Of a stretch of 27,204 nt of DNA, positions 20,227 to 27,204 are shown piece after piece. The stretch's first letter is position 1, and the number at the start of each line of letters is the position of its first letter. Origin of the DNA: a virus; IMG/VR virus record IMGVR_UViG_3300010370_000195, positions 1-27,204 of that record; one strand, given 5' to 3'. The position numbers were made by a program, and so were the translations under genes. Below the pieces are notes generated by a model. The model saw nothing but the letters and a program-made list of their open reading frames with translations. It did no database searches and had not been told where the DNA came from.

Positions 20227-23200
20227 ATGTCGTTTAATATCTTTGGACCTGCTTCACAAAGTTCCATTCGCGTTGGTTACATATCAACCGAAAGAGGGTT
20301 TGTTGATAATGTAACCATCTGTGAAGCTAATGATTATGCAAAGTTAAATCCAGGTACTCAGTTTGTTCTTAAGACAAGAAAGTCAATTCAATATCTTAAT
20401 ATCAATGAAGTCAACAAACTGACGCCTGATGATGTTTTATCGACAGGGACAAAGTGTGATGGTATTGTATTAGATGCTGACTGTGGTTATCCTCAGGCAT
20501 ACTTTTATGGTGGCGGGGGAGTAGGAGTTCAAGGTAATCCTGTTTTTGGTATTGATGGTTCATTGCTTGCTGTTGATCTCATTAACGGTGGATTTGGTTA
20601 TCAGTATGCTCCTATTGTAGAAGTTAAAGATAACTGTGGTGTAGGTGTGGGTGCAGTGACCCGTGCAGTTCTGGGAGAGATTGTAGAGACTGTAGAATAC
20701 TTTGATCAAGAAGGAGACTTTGAAGAATATGAAATCTGCGAACCTACTGATGTTGGATATGGAGTTAGGTATGGTCCCAATGGAGAGGTGCTAGGAAAAT
20801 GGGATCCAACTCTCTATGCAAATCTAACCAAGGATCCGATTGCAATAGAGATCAAAGAGTATCAGGATTTCTTACAACAACTACAAACTCCTTGGTGGAC
20901 TACAAGAAAGAAAAATCCACTTAGAGTAACTTCAGGAAATCGTACAACAAGAATTAAACATAATGTAACTTATCCAGCTTGGAGTGACTTCCTAAACGCA
21001 CACGCTATCTCTCCAGTTCCACCATCAAATGCCCCTGGTAGTGATTTTGCTGGACAAGAATTTACTTTTGAATGGGAAGAAGAGTTTCCTTATGATGGAG
21101 AGTATGTCTTCCGTGCTCAAGCGGATAACATCGGAAGATTTTATCTAGACAATCAAAAACTCTTGGAGACCGTAGAGTTTAGACAGGATCAAACTCCAAA
21201 AAGTCTTACCAAAACAATCAAAGCAGGAGTTCATAGAATTAGAATTGATTTGTACAACAAACCCATTTTAGAAAAAGTTGCAATACAAGAATCCAGTGGA
21301 TTGGTTGACGTTACGTTTGATGTTTATGGGGAGGGTAGAAATAGTAATACGTTTATTGCCGCGTTTACTTCTGAAGATGGTAAAGATTCTTTTATTTTAA
21401 AAGGATCTCAAAAATCCCGCGAAAATAGAAAAGAAATCATTAAAGTAAAACCAAATATTAAATATAAAGTTTCTATTAGTTCATCTATAGGGAATGTGGA
21501 GCAAGGGACCGTAGTTAACGGATCTAAAAATAAAGAAGGTGGGCTGAGAGAATCTAATAAAATTTTTGGTGATCGTATTGGTTCTGATAATGATAATGAT
21601 GACATTCAAATTACTGCTCTTAGTGGGACTTTTGTTCCATCTAATAAAAGAGGTGCAAAAGGAAGTGGTAGAAGCACTTATGATATAATCTTTTCAGTAA
21701 AAGAGAATATAAGCATCCCGACAAAATCACAATCATCAACACAAACGGATGTAGCTCAGGTAAGAAAGATTTTCAATACTGTAGACTACATTGGAAAATC
21801 GAACAGACAACTTTGGAGGTTAGATCCAAGAGCAGGAAGAGATTCTGGATTTATAAACCAATACGGTATTCTTCCTTTTGATCCTAACTCTGCAGCAGCA
21901 CAGACTGAAAGTTTCTCAGGTGTTCATACAATCGTCTGGGATAATATTACGTTCCCGATTGATGGAAACTATAATATTGAAGTGATGGTTGATGATGATG
22001 TAACTTTAAAATTTATTGGTGCAGGAACAGAGACTGTCATTACAAAAATAGGATATAGTTCCCCAGGTAAAAGTACTGGAAAGAGTTTAGAAACAAGAGC
22101 ATTTAAGAAAGGAAGTTATAAACTCATAGCAGAGTTAAAGCAGATTAATGTTGGACCTTTATCAAAAGGTAATCCAATGGCTCTTGCAGTAAATGTTGAA
22201 ACTACTTTTACAGAAAGTGAAGTAGTCTCACCTAAGTCTTGGAATGAAAATCCAATGGGAGTGACATTAACGATTGATGCTCCTATGCCACCAATCCCAC
22301 AGGAACCAATCGTTCTTCAAGAAGGAAGATGCCCAAATAATCCAATTTGGACAACAAGATTTCCAAATGGAAAACAGAAATGGTGGCCTGTAAATTATAA
22401 AGGTGCTCCTGGGTTCCAGTGGAGCCAGTTTATGAACCGTTATGCAATCTCTCCTATTCCTCCGTTAGCGAAGAAAGGATCTGATGGTGGTGGAATTGTA
22501 TACAGAAACGAATGGGAAGTTGATATTCCTTATGATGGTTTCTATGCATTTAAATCTACTGTGGATAATGCAGGTAGAATTTTAGTTGATGATAAACCTG
22601 TGATGCAGGCAAATTATATTCCAACAAATCTTAAAAATACAAAAGGCGGAAGTGGAGTTGAACGCAGAAGTGGTATTGAAGGTGTTGATGGTGGAGTGAT
22701 CTTTAATTTTAGAGAGAATAACCCAAAGTCTAAGAAGGTCTTTTTAAGTAAAGGAAAACATAAGATACAAATTGAAGTTGAAAATGGAATTACAGAAACC
22801 TTTGAAAAGATAAACAAAAAAGTATTCAGTACAAAAGATTGGTTGTTCCCACCCAAGGTTCAAACATCAACAACAGCGGAAACTACAGATGAATGGGTAA
22901 GAATTACTGATGAATTTGTAGCACCAATTTATACCACTCGGGGCCGTAGCGCAACAATTACTGGTGGAACATTCCATAAGTATGACCTTGGAACTTGGTT
23001 TAGAAATAAGAGAATACGACAAGGTGGAGATTGGAATGATACAAACCCATATACAAATTACATCGAAAATCCATTTAATTCAAAGCAAAGACTGACTTTG
23101 GGAATAAACAAAGGTGGTATCTTTGCTATTGCAGTTTGGGAAAGGAAATCAACTCAAACAGAAAAAACTATAACCTCATCATCCACTGCGATCATCAGTC

Positions 23201-24309
23201 AATCGCCTACCGCTGCTGGTGTTGTTTATGAAGGACCAACGCCAATTGCAAACTATGTCAGTGATTTTATCTCCCCAGTATTCCAAGATGTAAATTCTAA
23301 ACCTAATGAAGAAATCCAAGGTAAGACTTGGATCTTCCGTTGGTCGAATGTTGATTTTCCTGTGACCGGTCAATATACACTAGAAGCAGAAGCAGATGAT
23401 AATTTAATTGTAAGAATAAATGGTGTTGAAGCAGGAAGAGCAAAAGTATTTGAAGGTAGAAGAAAACTAAACTTCAATGCAACAAGTGGAAAGAAAACTG
23501 TTGAATTAGAACTCTCAAACATTCGTATTCCTGATACTGGATTCCAACAAAATCCTGTTGTAGGATTTGTACAGATCACTGTTCCCGTTGATTCTCCAAC
23601 AGGTATCAGCAAACCCTGGACAGAAAATCCAATGGGTATTTCTGCAATTCTCATTCCTCCTCCCTGCCCTAAGAGAATCAAAGGAAGAGGAGTTGTTACT
23701 GAAGTGATTGTTGATGATCCAGGTAATGGATTCCCACGTCCTGGCACTGGTGGTTATCCAGTCACTCTTAAACTAAAGAGTGTAGTTGTAGAAGATCCTG
23801 GAATTAATTATGATTGTTCAAAGGATCAAATAAGAATTACACCTGACTTTGGATGTGATTTAAGTTATACCTGCGATACCTTCGGCAGAATCACTGGAGT
23901 CACTGTAAATGGCGGATGTTTTGGATTTACAACTTATCCAGAGATCACAATTGATAGTGATACTGGCATTAATGCAACATTTAGACCACAGTTTGAAATC
24001 ATTCGTGATCCAATCGCACTTGTTACTGAGCCACAAAAACTGATTCAGGTTACAGATTTGGTTGGATTAAAACAAACTGGTTATGTGGATGGAAGACCTT
24101 ACTATGGTGCCGTCTTCTATAAAGATGGTATTAGTTATGCTGGTTTCTATGAAACACCTGGAGATCTTGTTCAAGTCTATGCTACACTCCAAGAAAGTAT
24201 TGATGCACAAGTCACTACTCCTCCATCAGCAATCCAGAGGCAGGGTACAGATGTCACCAATAATGATCCAAGACTTAATATTCCTGGTACTCCAGAAAAT
24301 CTTATTTAA
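20227..24309 (+). CDS. Giant multi-domain structural protein with four PA14-like repeats
   Basis: A 1360-residue protein, the longest in the window. Four PA14-like beta-sandwich modules are visible by repeating 'FPYDGxYxFxxxxDN-x-R-x-x-D' and a following 'KxGxHxIxIELxN' strand: about residues 222-345, 528-658, 705-858 and 996-1125; several end with the linker 'SW(N/T)ENPMG(V/I)'. Between 1 and 2 there is an extra domain (353-498) without such repeats. N- and C-terminal parts carry 'GGGFGY.YAPIVEV'-type glycine/proline repeats common in marine phage virion proteins. PA14 domains bind carbohydrates, so cell-surface attachment is a good guess. Precise place in the virion is unknown; it follows gp5 and precedes the spike-like gene. 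Confidence 0.75.
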   Translation: MSFNIFGPASQSSIRVGYISTERGFVDNVTICEANDYAKLNPGTQFVLKTRKSIQYLNINEVNKLTPDDVLSTGTKCDGIVLDADCGYPQAYFYGGGGVGVQGNPVFGIDGSLLAVDLINGGFGYQYAPIVEVKDNCGVGVGAVTRAVLGEIVETVEYFDQEGDFEEYEICEPTDVGYGVRYGPNGEVLGKWDPTLYANLTKDPIAIEIKEYQDFLQQLQTPWWTTRKKNPLRVTSGNRTTRIKHNVTYPAWSDFLNAHAISPVPPSNAPGSDFAGQEFTFEWEEEFPYDGEYVFRAQADNIGRFYLDNQKLLETVEFRQDQTPKSLTKTIKAGVHRIRIDLYNKPILEKVAIQESSGLVDVTFDVYGEGRNSNTFIAAFTSEDGKDSFILKGSQKSRENRKEIIKVKPNIKYKVSISSSIGNVEQGTVVNGSKNKEGGLRESNKIFGDRIGSDNDNDDIQITALSGTFVPSNKRGAKGSGRSTYDIIFSVKENISIPTKSQSSTQTDVAQVRKIFNTVDYIGKSNRQLWRLDPRAGRDSGFINQYGILPFDPNSAAAQTESFSGVHTIVWDNITFPIDGNYNIEVMVDDDVTLKFIGAGTETVITKIGYSSPGKSTGKSLETRAFKKGSYKLIAELKQINVGPLSKGNPMALAVNVETTFTESEVVSPKSWNENPMGVTLTIDAPMPPIPQEPIVLQEGRCPNNPIWTTRFPNGKQKWWPVNYKGAPGFQWSQFMNRYAISPIPPLAKKGSDGGGIVYRNEWEVDIPYDGFYAFKSTVDNAGRILVDDKPVMQANYIPTNLKNTKGGSGVERRSGIEGVDGGVIFNFRENNPKSKKVFLSKGKHKIQIEVENGITETFEKINKKVFSTKDWLFPPKVQTSTTAETTDEWVRITDEFVAPIYTTRGRSATITGGTFHKYDLGTWFRNKRIRQGGDWNDTNPYTNYIENPFNSKQRLTLGINKGGIFAIAVWERKSTQTEKTITSSSTAIISQSPTAAGVVYEGPTPIANYVSDFISPVFQDVNSKPNEEIQGKTWIFRWSNVDFPVTGQYTLEAEADDNLIVRINGVEAGRAKVFEGRRKLNFNATSGKKTVELELSNIRIPDTGFQQNPVVGFVQITVPVDSPTGISKPWTENPMGISAILIPPPCPKRIKGRGVVTEVIVDDPGNGFPRPGTGGYPVTLKLKSVVVEDPGINYDCSKDQIRITPDFGCDLSYTCDTFGRITGVTVNGGCFGFTTYPEITIDSDTGINATFRPQFEIIRDPIALVTEPQKLIQVTDLVGLKQTGYVDGRPYYGAVFYKDGISYAGFYETPGDLVQVYATLQESIDAQVTTPPSAIQRQGTDVTNNDPRLNIPGTPENLI

Positions 24310-24333
24310 ATAGAACATACCAGGAGATTATAA

Positions 24334-25074
24334 ATGGCAGAAGAGTCCGGAATACTTAAATCATTAAATAATGCACTTCAAAATGAAGAGATTGTTCAGA
24401 GTTTTGAAAACTTTAAAAACTGTGTAGATGATCGTCTACCTGCAGAGCAAGGTGGTGGAACTCCTGGATCTGGTGGAGGTGGAGGAAACAATCCAAAAGA
24501 TACTGCAAAACAAAACTATACTGCAATTCGCTATGGTAATGATCACGGTTCAATCAATTTTGGACACATACACGCAGATGCAGATGTAACTGCTGCAGTT
24601 CTTCTTCAAGCACCTGATGGAAAACACCAACTTTCTATGGATAAGGATGGTCCTAGAAAAGGATGGACAACGATTACAAGTCCTGGAAACTTCCAGGTTG
24701 AAGCAGGTCGTGCGAATGAAGAAGCACAAGACACCTTGATGTTAAATGCAAAAAATGGTAATATAGTTATTGTTGCATCAAATGGTAAAATTAGATTAGA
24801 AGGAACTGATATTGAACTTGTTGCTACAGGTGAAGGTAGTGGTAAAGGAAATATTCTTTTAAGTGCTACTGAAAATATTAGTGCAGACTCAAAGAAATTC
24901 TTGGTGGATGCAAAGGTTAATTATAAATTAGCAACACCAGGAACAGGAGAAATCATATCAAATGGAGTCCTAAAAATGTATGGCTCGATTATTAAAGGAG
25001 TGACTGATGCCTGTGCTAAAAAGGACTCCAAGAACGGAGGACGAAATTATCAACAGAAAAATAACAGAGTATAA
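24334..25074 (+). CDS. Beta-helix spike-like protein (gp5 C-terminal/VgrG-spike type)
   Basis: A 246-residue protein with SD AGGAG 7 nt upstream. A helical N-terminus (1-40) and a Gly-rich linker (44-58) precede a long run of short beta repeats: 'AVLLQAPDGKHQLSMDKDG', 'TLMLNAKNGNIVIVASNGKIRLEGTDIELVATGEG', 'GNILLSATENISADSKKFLVDAK'. Such 'GNI.I.A.G.I.L.' repeats resemble the triple-stranded beta-helix spikes of T4 gp5 and VgrG. It probably provides the membrane-piercing spike that gp5 lacks here. The C-terminus is basic (KKDSKNGGRNYQQKNNRV). Structural assignment comes from repeat pattern alone. Confidence 0.65.
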   Translation: MAEESGILKSLNNALQNEEIVQSFENFKNCVDDRLPAEQGGGTPGSGGGGGNNPKDTAKQNYTAIRYGNDHGSINFGHIHADADVTAAVLLQAPDGKHQLSMDKDGPRKGWTTITSPGNFQVEAGRANEEAQDTLMLNAKNGNIVIVASNGKIRLEGTDIELVATGEGSGKGNILLSATENISADSKKFLVDAKVNYKLATPGTGEIISNGVLKMYGSIIKGVTDACAKKDSKNGGRNYQQKNNRV

Positions 25075-25086
25075 AGGAGTTAAACA

Positions 25087-25881
25087 ATGACTGCTGGATG
25101 GGATGATGTAAATGTAGGAGGACAACTTAAAGTTGGTTCTGGTGTTGTTCCTGCAATTAAAGAAGGAGACCAAAAGATTAATGGGTCTGCCTTTATTGAA
25201 GGACCTGCTGTTTTTGGAAGCCCAACACACTTCCCAACAACATATGCAACAGTAAATATTGGACCACTGTCGAATCCAGACCCAGATTCTACGCCACCAT
25301 TTGTACCAGGTGCTCTGTGCTTACCTGTAAGTAATCCTTATGCATTATGTGTTTCAGATAATGCTGCTGTGATGGGAAACCTAGATGTGAATTATAGAAT
25401 TCAGGCAGGTGGTGACTTGATTGTATCTGGTAGTGTGATTTCCAACTGTGGTGGTCATATTCTTGCAGCAAAGAAAAACTTTGATATTCCACACCCAACC
25501 AAAGAGGGGTGGAGACTTCGCCATACCTGCCCAGAAGGACCTTCCAATGATGTATATGTGAGAGGAAAGGTTCTGAACAGAACTGAGATTGAACTTCCAC
25601 AATACTGGAAGAAACTGGTAGACTTTACAACCATTACAGTATCTCTTACACCAATCGGTGCTCATCAAGATGTAATTGTAAAACGGATTGATGAAGAGAA
25701 AGTCTACCTACAATCAAGAAGCGGAATTCCTATTCACTGCTTCTATCATATCTTTGGAACTCGTGCTGATGGTGAACGACTTATTCCAGAATATGAAGGT
25801 GAAAGTCCAGCAGATTATCCAGGAAACAATCAGGAATATTCAGTTTCTGGATACCATTATGACGTTAGAAAGGAGGATTGA
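25087..25881 (+). CDS. Fibre-like structural protein A
   Basis: A 264-residue protein with SD AAGGAG. N-terminal half: beta-rich 'VNVGGQLKVGSGVVPAIKEGDQKINGSAFIEGPAVFGSPTHF' and 'GNLDVNYRIQAGGDLIVSGSVISN', which look like fibre-shaft repeats. C-terminal half: 'PHPTKEGWRLRHTCPEGPSNDVYVRGKV..RTEIELPQYWKKLVDF..ITVSLTPIGAHQDVIVK', a conserved beta domain found at the ends of cyanophage structural/fibre proteins. It is paralogous to the next gene. Probably part of a short fibre or whisker for host contact; the exact structure is unknown. Confidence 0.72.
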   Translation: MTAGWDDVNVGGQLKVGSGVVPAIKEGDQKINGSAFIEGPAVFGSPTHFPTTYATVNIGPLSNPDPDSTPPFVPGALCLPVSNPYALCVSDNAAVMGNLDVNYRIQAGGDLIVSGSVISNCGGHILAAKKNFDIPHPTKEGWRLRHTCPEGPSNDVYVRGKVLNRTEIELPQYWKKLVDFTTITVSLTPIGAHQDVIVKRIDEEKVYLQSRSGIPIHCFYHIFGTRADGERLIPEYEGESPADYPGNNQEYSVSGYHYDVRKED

Positions 25882-25883
25882 AA

Positions 25884-26633
25884 ATGACCGCACCAGGACA
25901 ACCAAAAGACGCTGAATTTCCAGGAGAATTTGTACCATCCGCATCAGGTAAGAACTGCGACAAGGCAGCAGGTGGATGGGGTGTTCCAATGAATGATTAT
26001 GAATACATCTGGTATGGAAATATGGACCAAAATCGTTATCCAGCAGATGCCTGCGCTCCTTATTATCATAGAGCAGCACAGATTGATAACTTTAAAGTCA
26101 ACACTCTACTGGATGGTGCAGGAAGCATCAATGTAAGTGGAAGTGTTTCATCTAATGGTGGAGCACACGTTCTTTCCAATAAAAAGAATCTTCCCTTTGA
26201 TATGCCACACCCCAATAAACCAGGATGGAGACTTCGCCACGTTTGTATTGAAGGCCCCGAAATTGCTGTTTACTGTAGAGGGAGAATTTCTGGTGATGGA
26301 ATTATTAATCTCCCTTCTTTCTGGGACGGTCTTGTAAATCCTGAAGATATGACGATTAATCTCACTCCAATTGGGTCCTGGCAGGAACTTTTTGTTAAAG
26401 AAATTCGTTGGGGAAAACAGATTGTTGTTATAAACAATGCCGGCGGTCAAGTAAATGCAGACTATCATATCATTGCACGAAGACTTGATGATGATTTAGT
26501 GGTCGAATATGAAGGACAATCACACGAAGATTATCCTGGTGGTAATGAAGGATATTCATTTAACTTCGAACATAATTACGTCAAGAACCTCATTCAGGAA
26601 ACCATTCGGGAACACCTTGACAACCCCACCTGA
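25884..26633 (+). CDS. Fibre-like structural protein B, paralogue of A
   Basis: A 249-residue protein. The C-terminal two-thirds repeat the pattern of the previous gene: 'GSINVSGSVSSNGGAHVLSNKKNL', 'PHPNKPGWRLRHVCIEGPEIAVYCRGRI', 'INLPSFWDGLVNPEDMTINLTPIGSWQELFVK' and an 'EYEGQSHEDYPGGNEGYSF' end. The N-terminus is different ('YEYIWYGNMDQNRYPADACAPYYHRAAQIDNF'). I chose ATG 25884 because AAGGAGG (25870-25876) is 7 nt upstream; the TTG at 25878 inside the previous stop is less likely. The C-terminal tail 'HNYVKNLIQETIREHLDNPT' is a helix. The 3' end contains the -35 box of the next promoter. Confidence 0.74.
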   Translation: MTAPGQPKDAEFPGEFVPSASGKNCDKAAGGWGVPMNDYEYIWYGNMDQNRYPADACAPYYHRAAQIDNFKVNTLLDGAGSINVSGSVSSNGGAHVLSNKKNLPFDMPHPNKPGWRLRHVCIEGPEIAVYCRGRISGDGIINLPSFWDGLVNPEDMTINLTPIGSWQELFVKEIRWGKQIVVINNAGGQVNADYHIIARRLDDDLVVEYEGQSHEDYPGGNEGYSFNFEHNYVKNLIQETIREHLDNPT

Positions 26634-26645
26634 CCGTGCTATGAT
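26617..26645 (+). promoter_or_regulatory. Extended -10 sigma70-type promoter
   Basis: TTGACA (26617-26622), 17-nt spacer, TATGAT (26640-26645), with TGC directly before the -10, giving an extended -10. Start expected near 26652. It overlaps the end of the fibre-like gene and should drive the two small genes and the tRNA. Confidence 0.78.
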
Positions 26646-26670
26646 AACTGGGTAATCAACAAACGAACTA

Positions 26671-26853
26671 ATGCAAGACGAGTACCTAACACGCTGCGTG
26701 GTTGATCCTGTTAAGCGAACCGTGTATCTGTATTCTAATGAGGGGGACACTAAAGAAGTGACCTGTGATACTGTTGAAGAATTTATGAACGTGTTAGATT
26801 TCGTTCGTGCTACCGTGGATGAAGAAACCCTCTCATACGCAAGTCCACTTTAA
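26671..26853 (+). CDS. Small acidic hypothetical protein
   Basis: A 60-residue protein: 'YLTRCVVDPVKRTVYLYSNEGDTKEVTCDTVEEFMNVLDFVRATVDEETLSY'. It is probably a small beta-beta-alpha domain (two strands, then a helix with 'VEEFMNVLDFV'). I do not recognise the family, though similar small acidic proteins are often seen in cyanophage genomes. It is first after the extended -10 promoter at 26617-26645, with a 5' untranslated stretch of about 19 nt and no clear SD. The early-type promoter suggests early expression in a region of virion genes. Confidence 0.6.
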   Translation: MQDEYLTRCVVDPVKRTVYLYSNEGDTKEVTCDTVEEFMNVLDFVRATVDEETLSYASPL

Positions 26854-26916
26854 TTTCCATTTTGGGGTAAAAAAATCTCCCGGTAAAATTCTCATACGAT
26901 ACTTTTTTTATAAAAT

Positions 26917-27123
26917 ATGAATTTCTATAAAATTTCATATAAAACCCTAAAAGACGAACCCGTCAAAACCACTCCAGAAAACGTAAAAGATGCAAATGAA
27001 GCACTTTTTACTGCAAAGTGGAATTTGCCAAAAGCAGCAAAACACTGCGGAATGTCACAAAAAGAGATGAAATTGACATTTTGGGAATATCTCAAGTATA
27101 ATCCTATCACGTATCAAGCGTGA
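26917..27123 (+). CDS. Small protein with a Fis-like helix-turn-helix
   Basis: A 68-residue protein. The C-terminal half 'EALFTAKWNLPKAAKHCGMSQKEMKLTFWEYLKYNP' follows the Fis-type helix-turn-helix pattern (A..AA...G.S...(L/M)K..), which normally contacts DNA. The N-terminus is short and basic. Function is unknown; a small regulator or nucleoid-type protein is possible. The ATG follows an AT-rich tract (TTTTTTTATAAAATATG) without SD. Its stop is only 6 nt before the tRNA, so the tRNA is probably processed from the same transcript. Confidence 0.6.
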   Translation: MNFYKISYKTLKDEPVKTTPENVKDANEALFTAKWNLPKAAKHCGMSQKEMKLTFWEYLKYNPITYQA

Positions 27124-27129
27124 TTTTCT

Positions 27130-27202
27130 GCCCGTGTAGCCCAGCGGAAGAGGCAAACGACTTAAAATCGTTCAAGCGACAGTTCGAATCTGTCCACGGG
27201 TA
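27130..27202 (+). tRNA. tRNA with anticodon UAA (reads UUA, Leu) and short variable loop
   Basis: Acceptor stem 27130-27136 pairs with 27195-27201 (first pair G-U). D arm GCC 27139-27141 / GGC 27152-27154; anticodon stem AACGA 27156-27160 / TCGTT 27168-27172 with loop CTTAAAA, anticodon TAA at 27163-27165. The variable loop is only CAAGC (27173-27177). T arm GACAG 27178-27182 / CTGTC 27190-27194 with loop TTCGAAT. The discriminator is A 27202; CCA is not encoded. U8, A14, G15-C48, G18G19 and the T-loop are standard. Leu identity rests on the anticodon alone, because a short variable loop is not normal for bacterial tRNA-Leu. Confidence 0.88.
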
Positions 27203-27204
27203 TG

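Noticed and set aside
26830-26900. TCTCATACG repeated twice (about 26831 and 26890) as a regulatory repeat
   Set aside because: Nine bases only, one copy in coding sequence and no promoter elements at fixed distance; TACGAT lacks a -35.
26854-26916. Terminator or riboswitch in the gap before the HTH gene
   Set aside because: GGGG and CTCCC do not form a stable stem, and the T-run at 26902-26909 has no hairpin before it.
1-27204. CRISPR arrays, insertion sequences, integrase or attachment sites
   Set aside because: No regularly spaced repeats, no transposase or integrase motifs and no terminal inverted repeats were seen.
1-27204. Photosynthesis genes (psbA, psbD, hli) expected in cyanophages
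   Set aside because: No protein in the window has their signatures; they may lie elsewhere in the genome.

Overview
The window reads as a piece of a T4-like cyanophage genome (a myovirus infecting marine Synechococcus or Prochlorococcus). The reasons are the T4 core genes for replication (gp32, gp59, gp33) and baseplate/tail (gp53, gp48, gp4, gp54, gp26, gp5), together with genes typical of cyanophages: phoH, thyX, a prokaryotic-type speD, a CP12-like protein, a YRGV (DUF4278-like) peptide and a DUF1825-like protein. The DNA is AT-rich, genes are tightly packed with many ATGA/TGATG overlaps, and nearly everything is on the + strand. The exception is a four-gene minus-strand block at 6888-9806.

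Layout. (a) 1-2039: five overlapping small genes ending in speD, then a promoter and a tandem pair of RNA elements that look like glutamine-riboswitch (glnA/Downstream-peptide class) aptamers, followed by two tiny genes and a rho-independent terminator. (b) 2053-6887: a consensus promoter embedded in that terminator starts a nucleotide/replication block: small acidic ORF, thyX, a small ORF, phoH, a PD-(D/E)XK exonuclease, gp33, gp59, a DUF1825-like gene and gp32. Two further consensus sigma70-type promoters lie just before gp33/gp59 and gp32. (c) 6888-9806, minus strand: gp53, gp48, an unknown gene and gp4 (head completion), read from a T4-type late promoter (TATAAATA). (d) 9839-26633, plus strand: the tail/baseplate module: gp54, gp26-like chaperone with a candidate -1 frameshift into a short second ORF, two tape-measure-like proteins (the second with two wall-hydrolase-like domains), a gp27-like hub protein, a CP12-like gene, an OB-fold gp5 without lysozyme, a 1360-aa multi-PA14-like structural protein, a separate beta-helix spike-like protein and two paralogous fibre-like proteins. 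(e) 26617-27204: an extended -10 consensus promoter, two small genes and a tRNA with anticodon UAA.

How the parts work together. Early/middle-type promoters (TTGACA-N17-TATAAT-like) serve metabolism and replication. gp33 and late-type AT-rich boxes at gene borders serve the virion genes. The metabolic genes make polyamine (speD) and dTMP (thyX), a CP12-like protein may restrain the host Calvin cycle, and a glutamine-type RNA switch could link expression of a small peptide to host nitrogen status.

The most interesting items are the tandem glutamine-aptamer-like leader, the candidate programmed -1 frameshift before the tape-measure genes, the lytic domains moved from gp5 to a tape-measure-like protein, the CP12-like gene inside the baseplate operon, and the UAA tRNA with a short variable loop. 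All calls were made by reading; no database search was possible.
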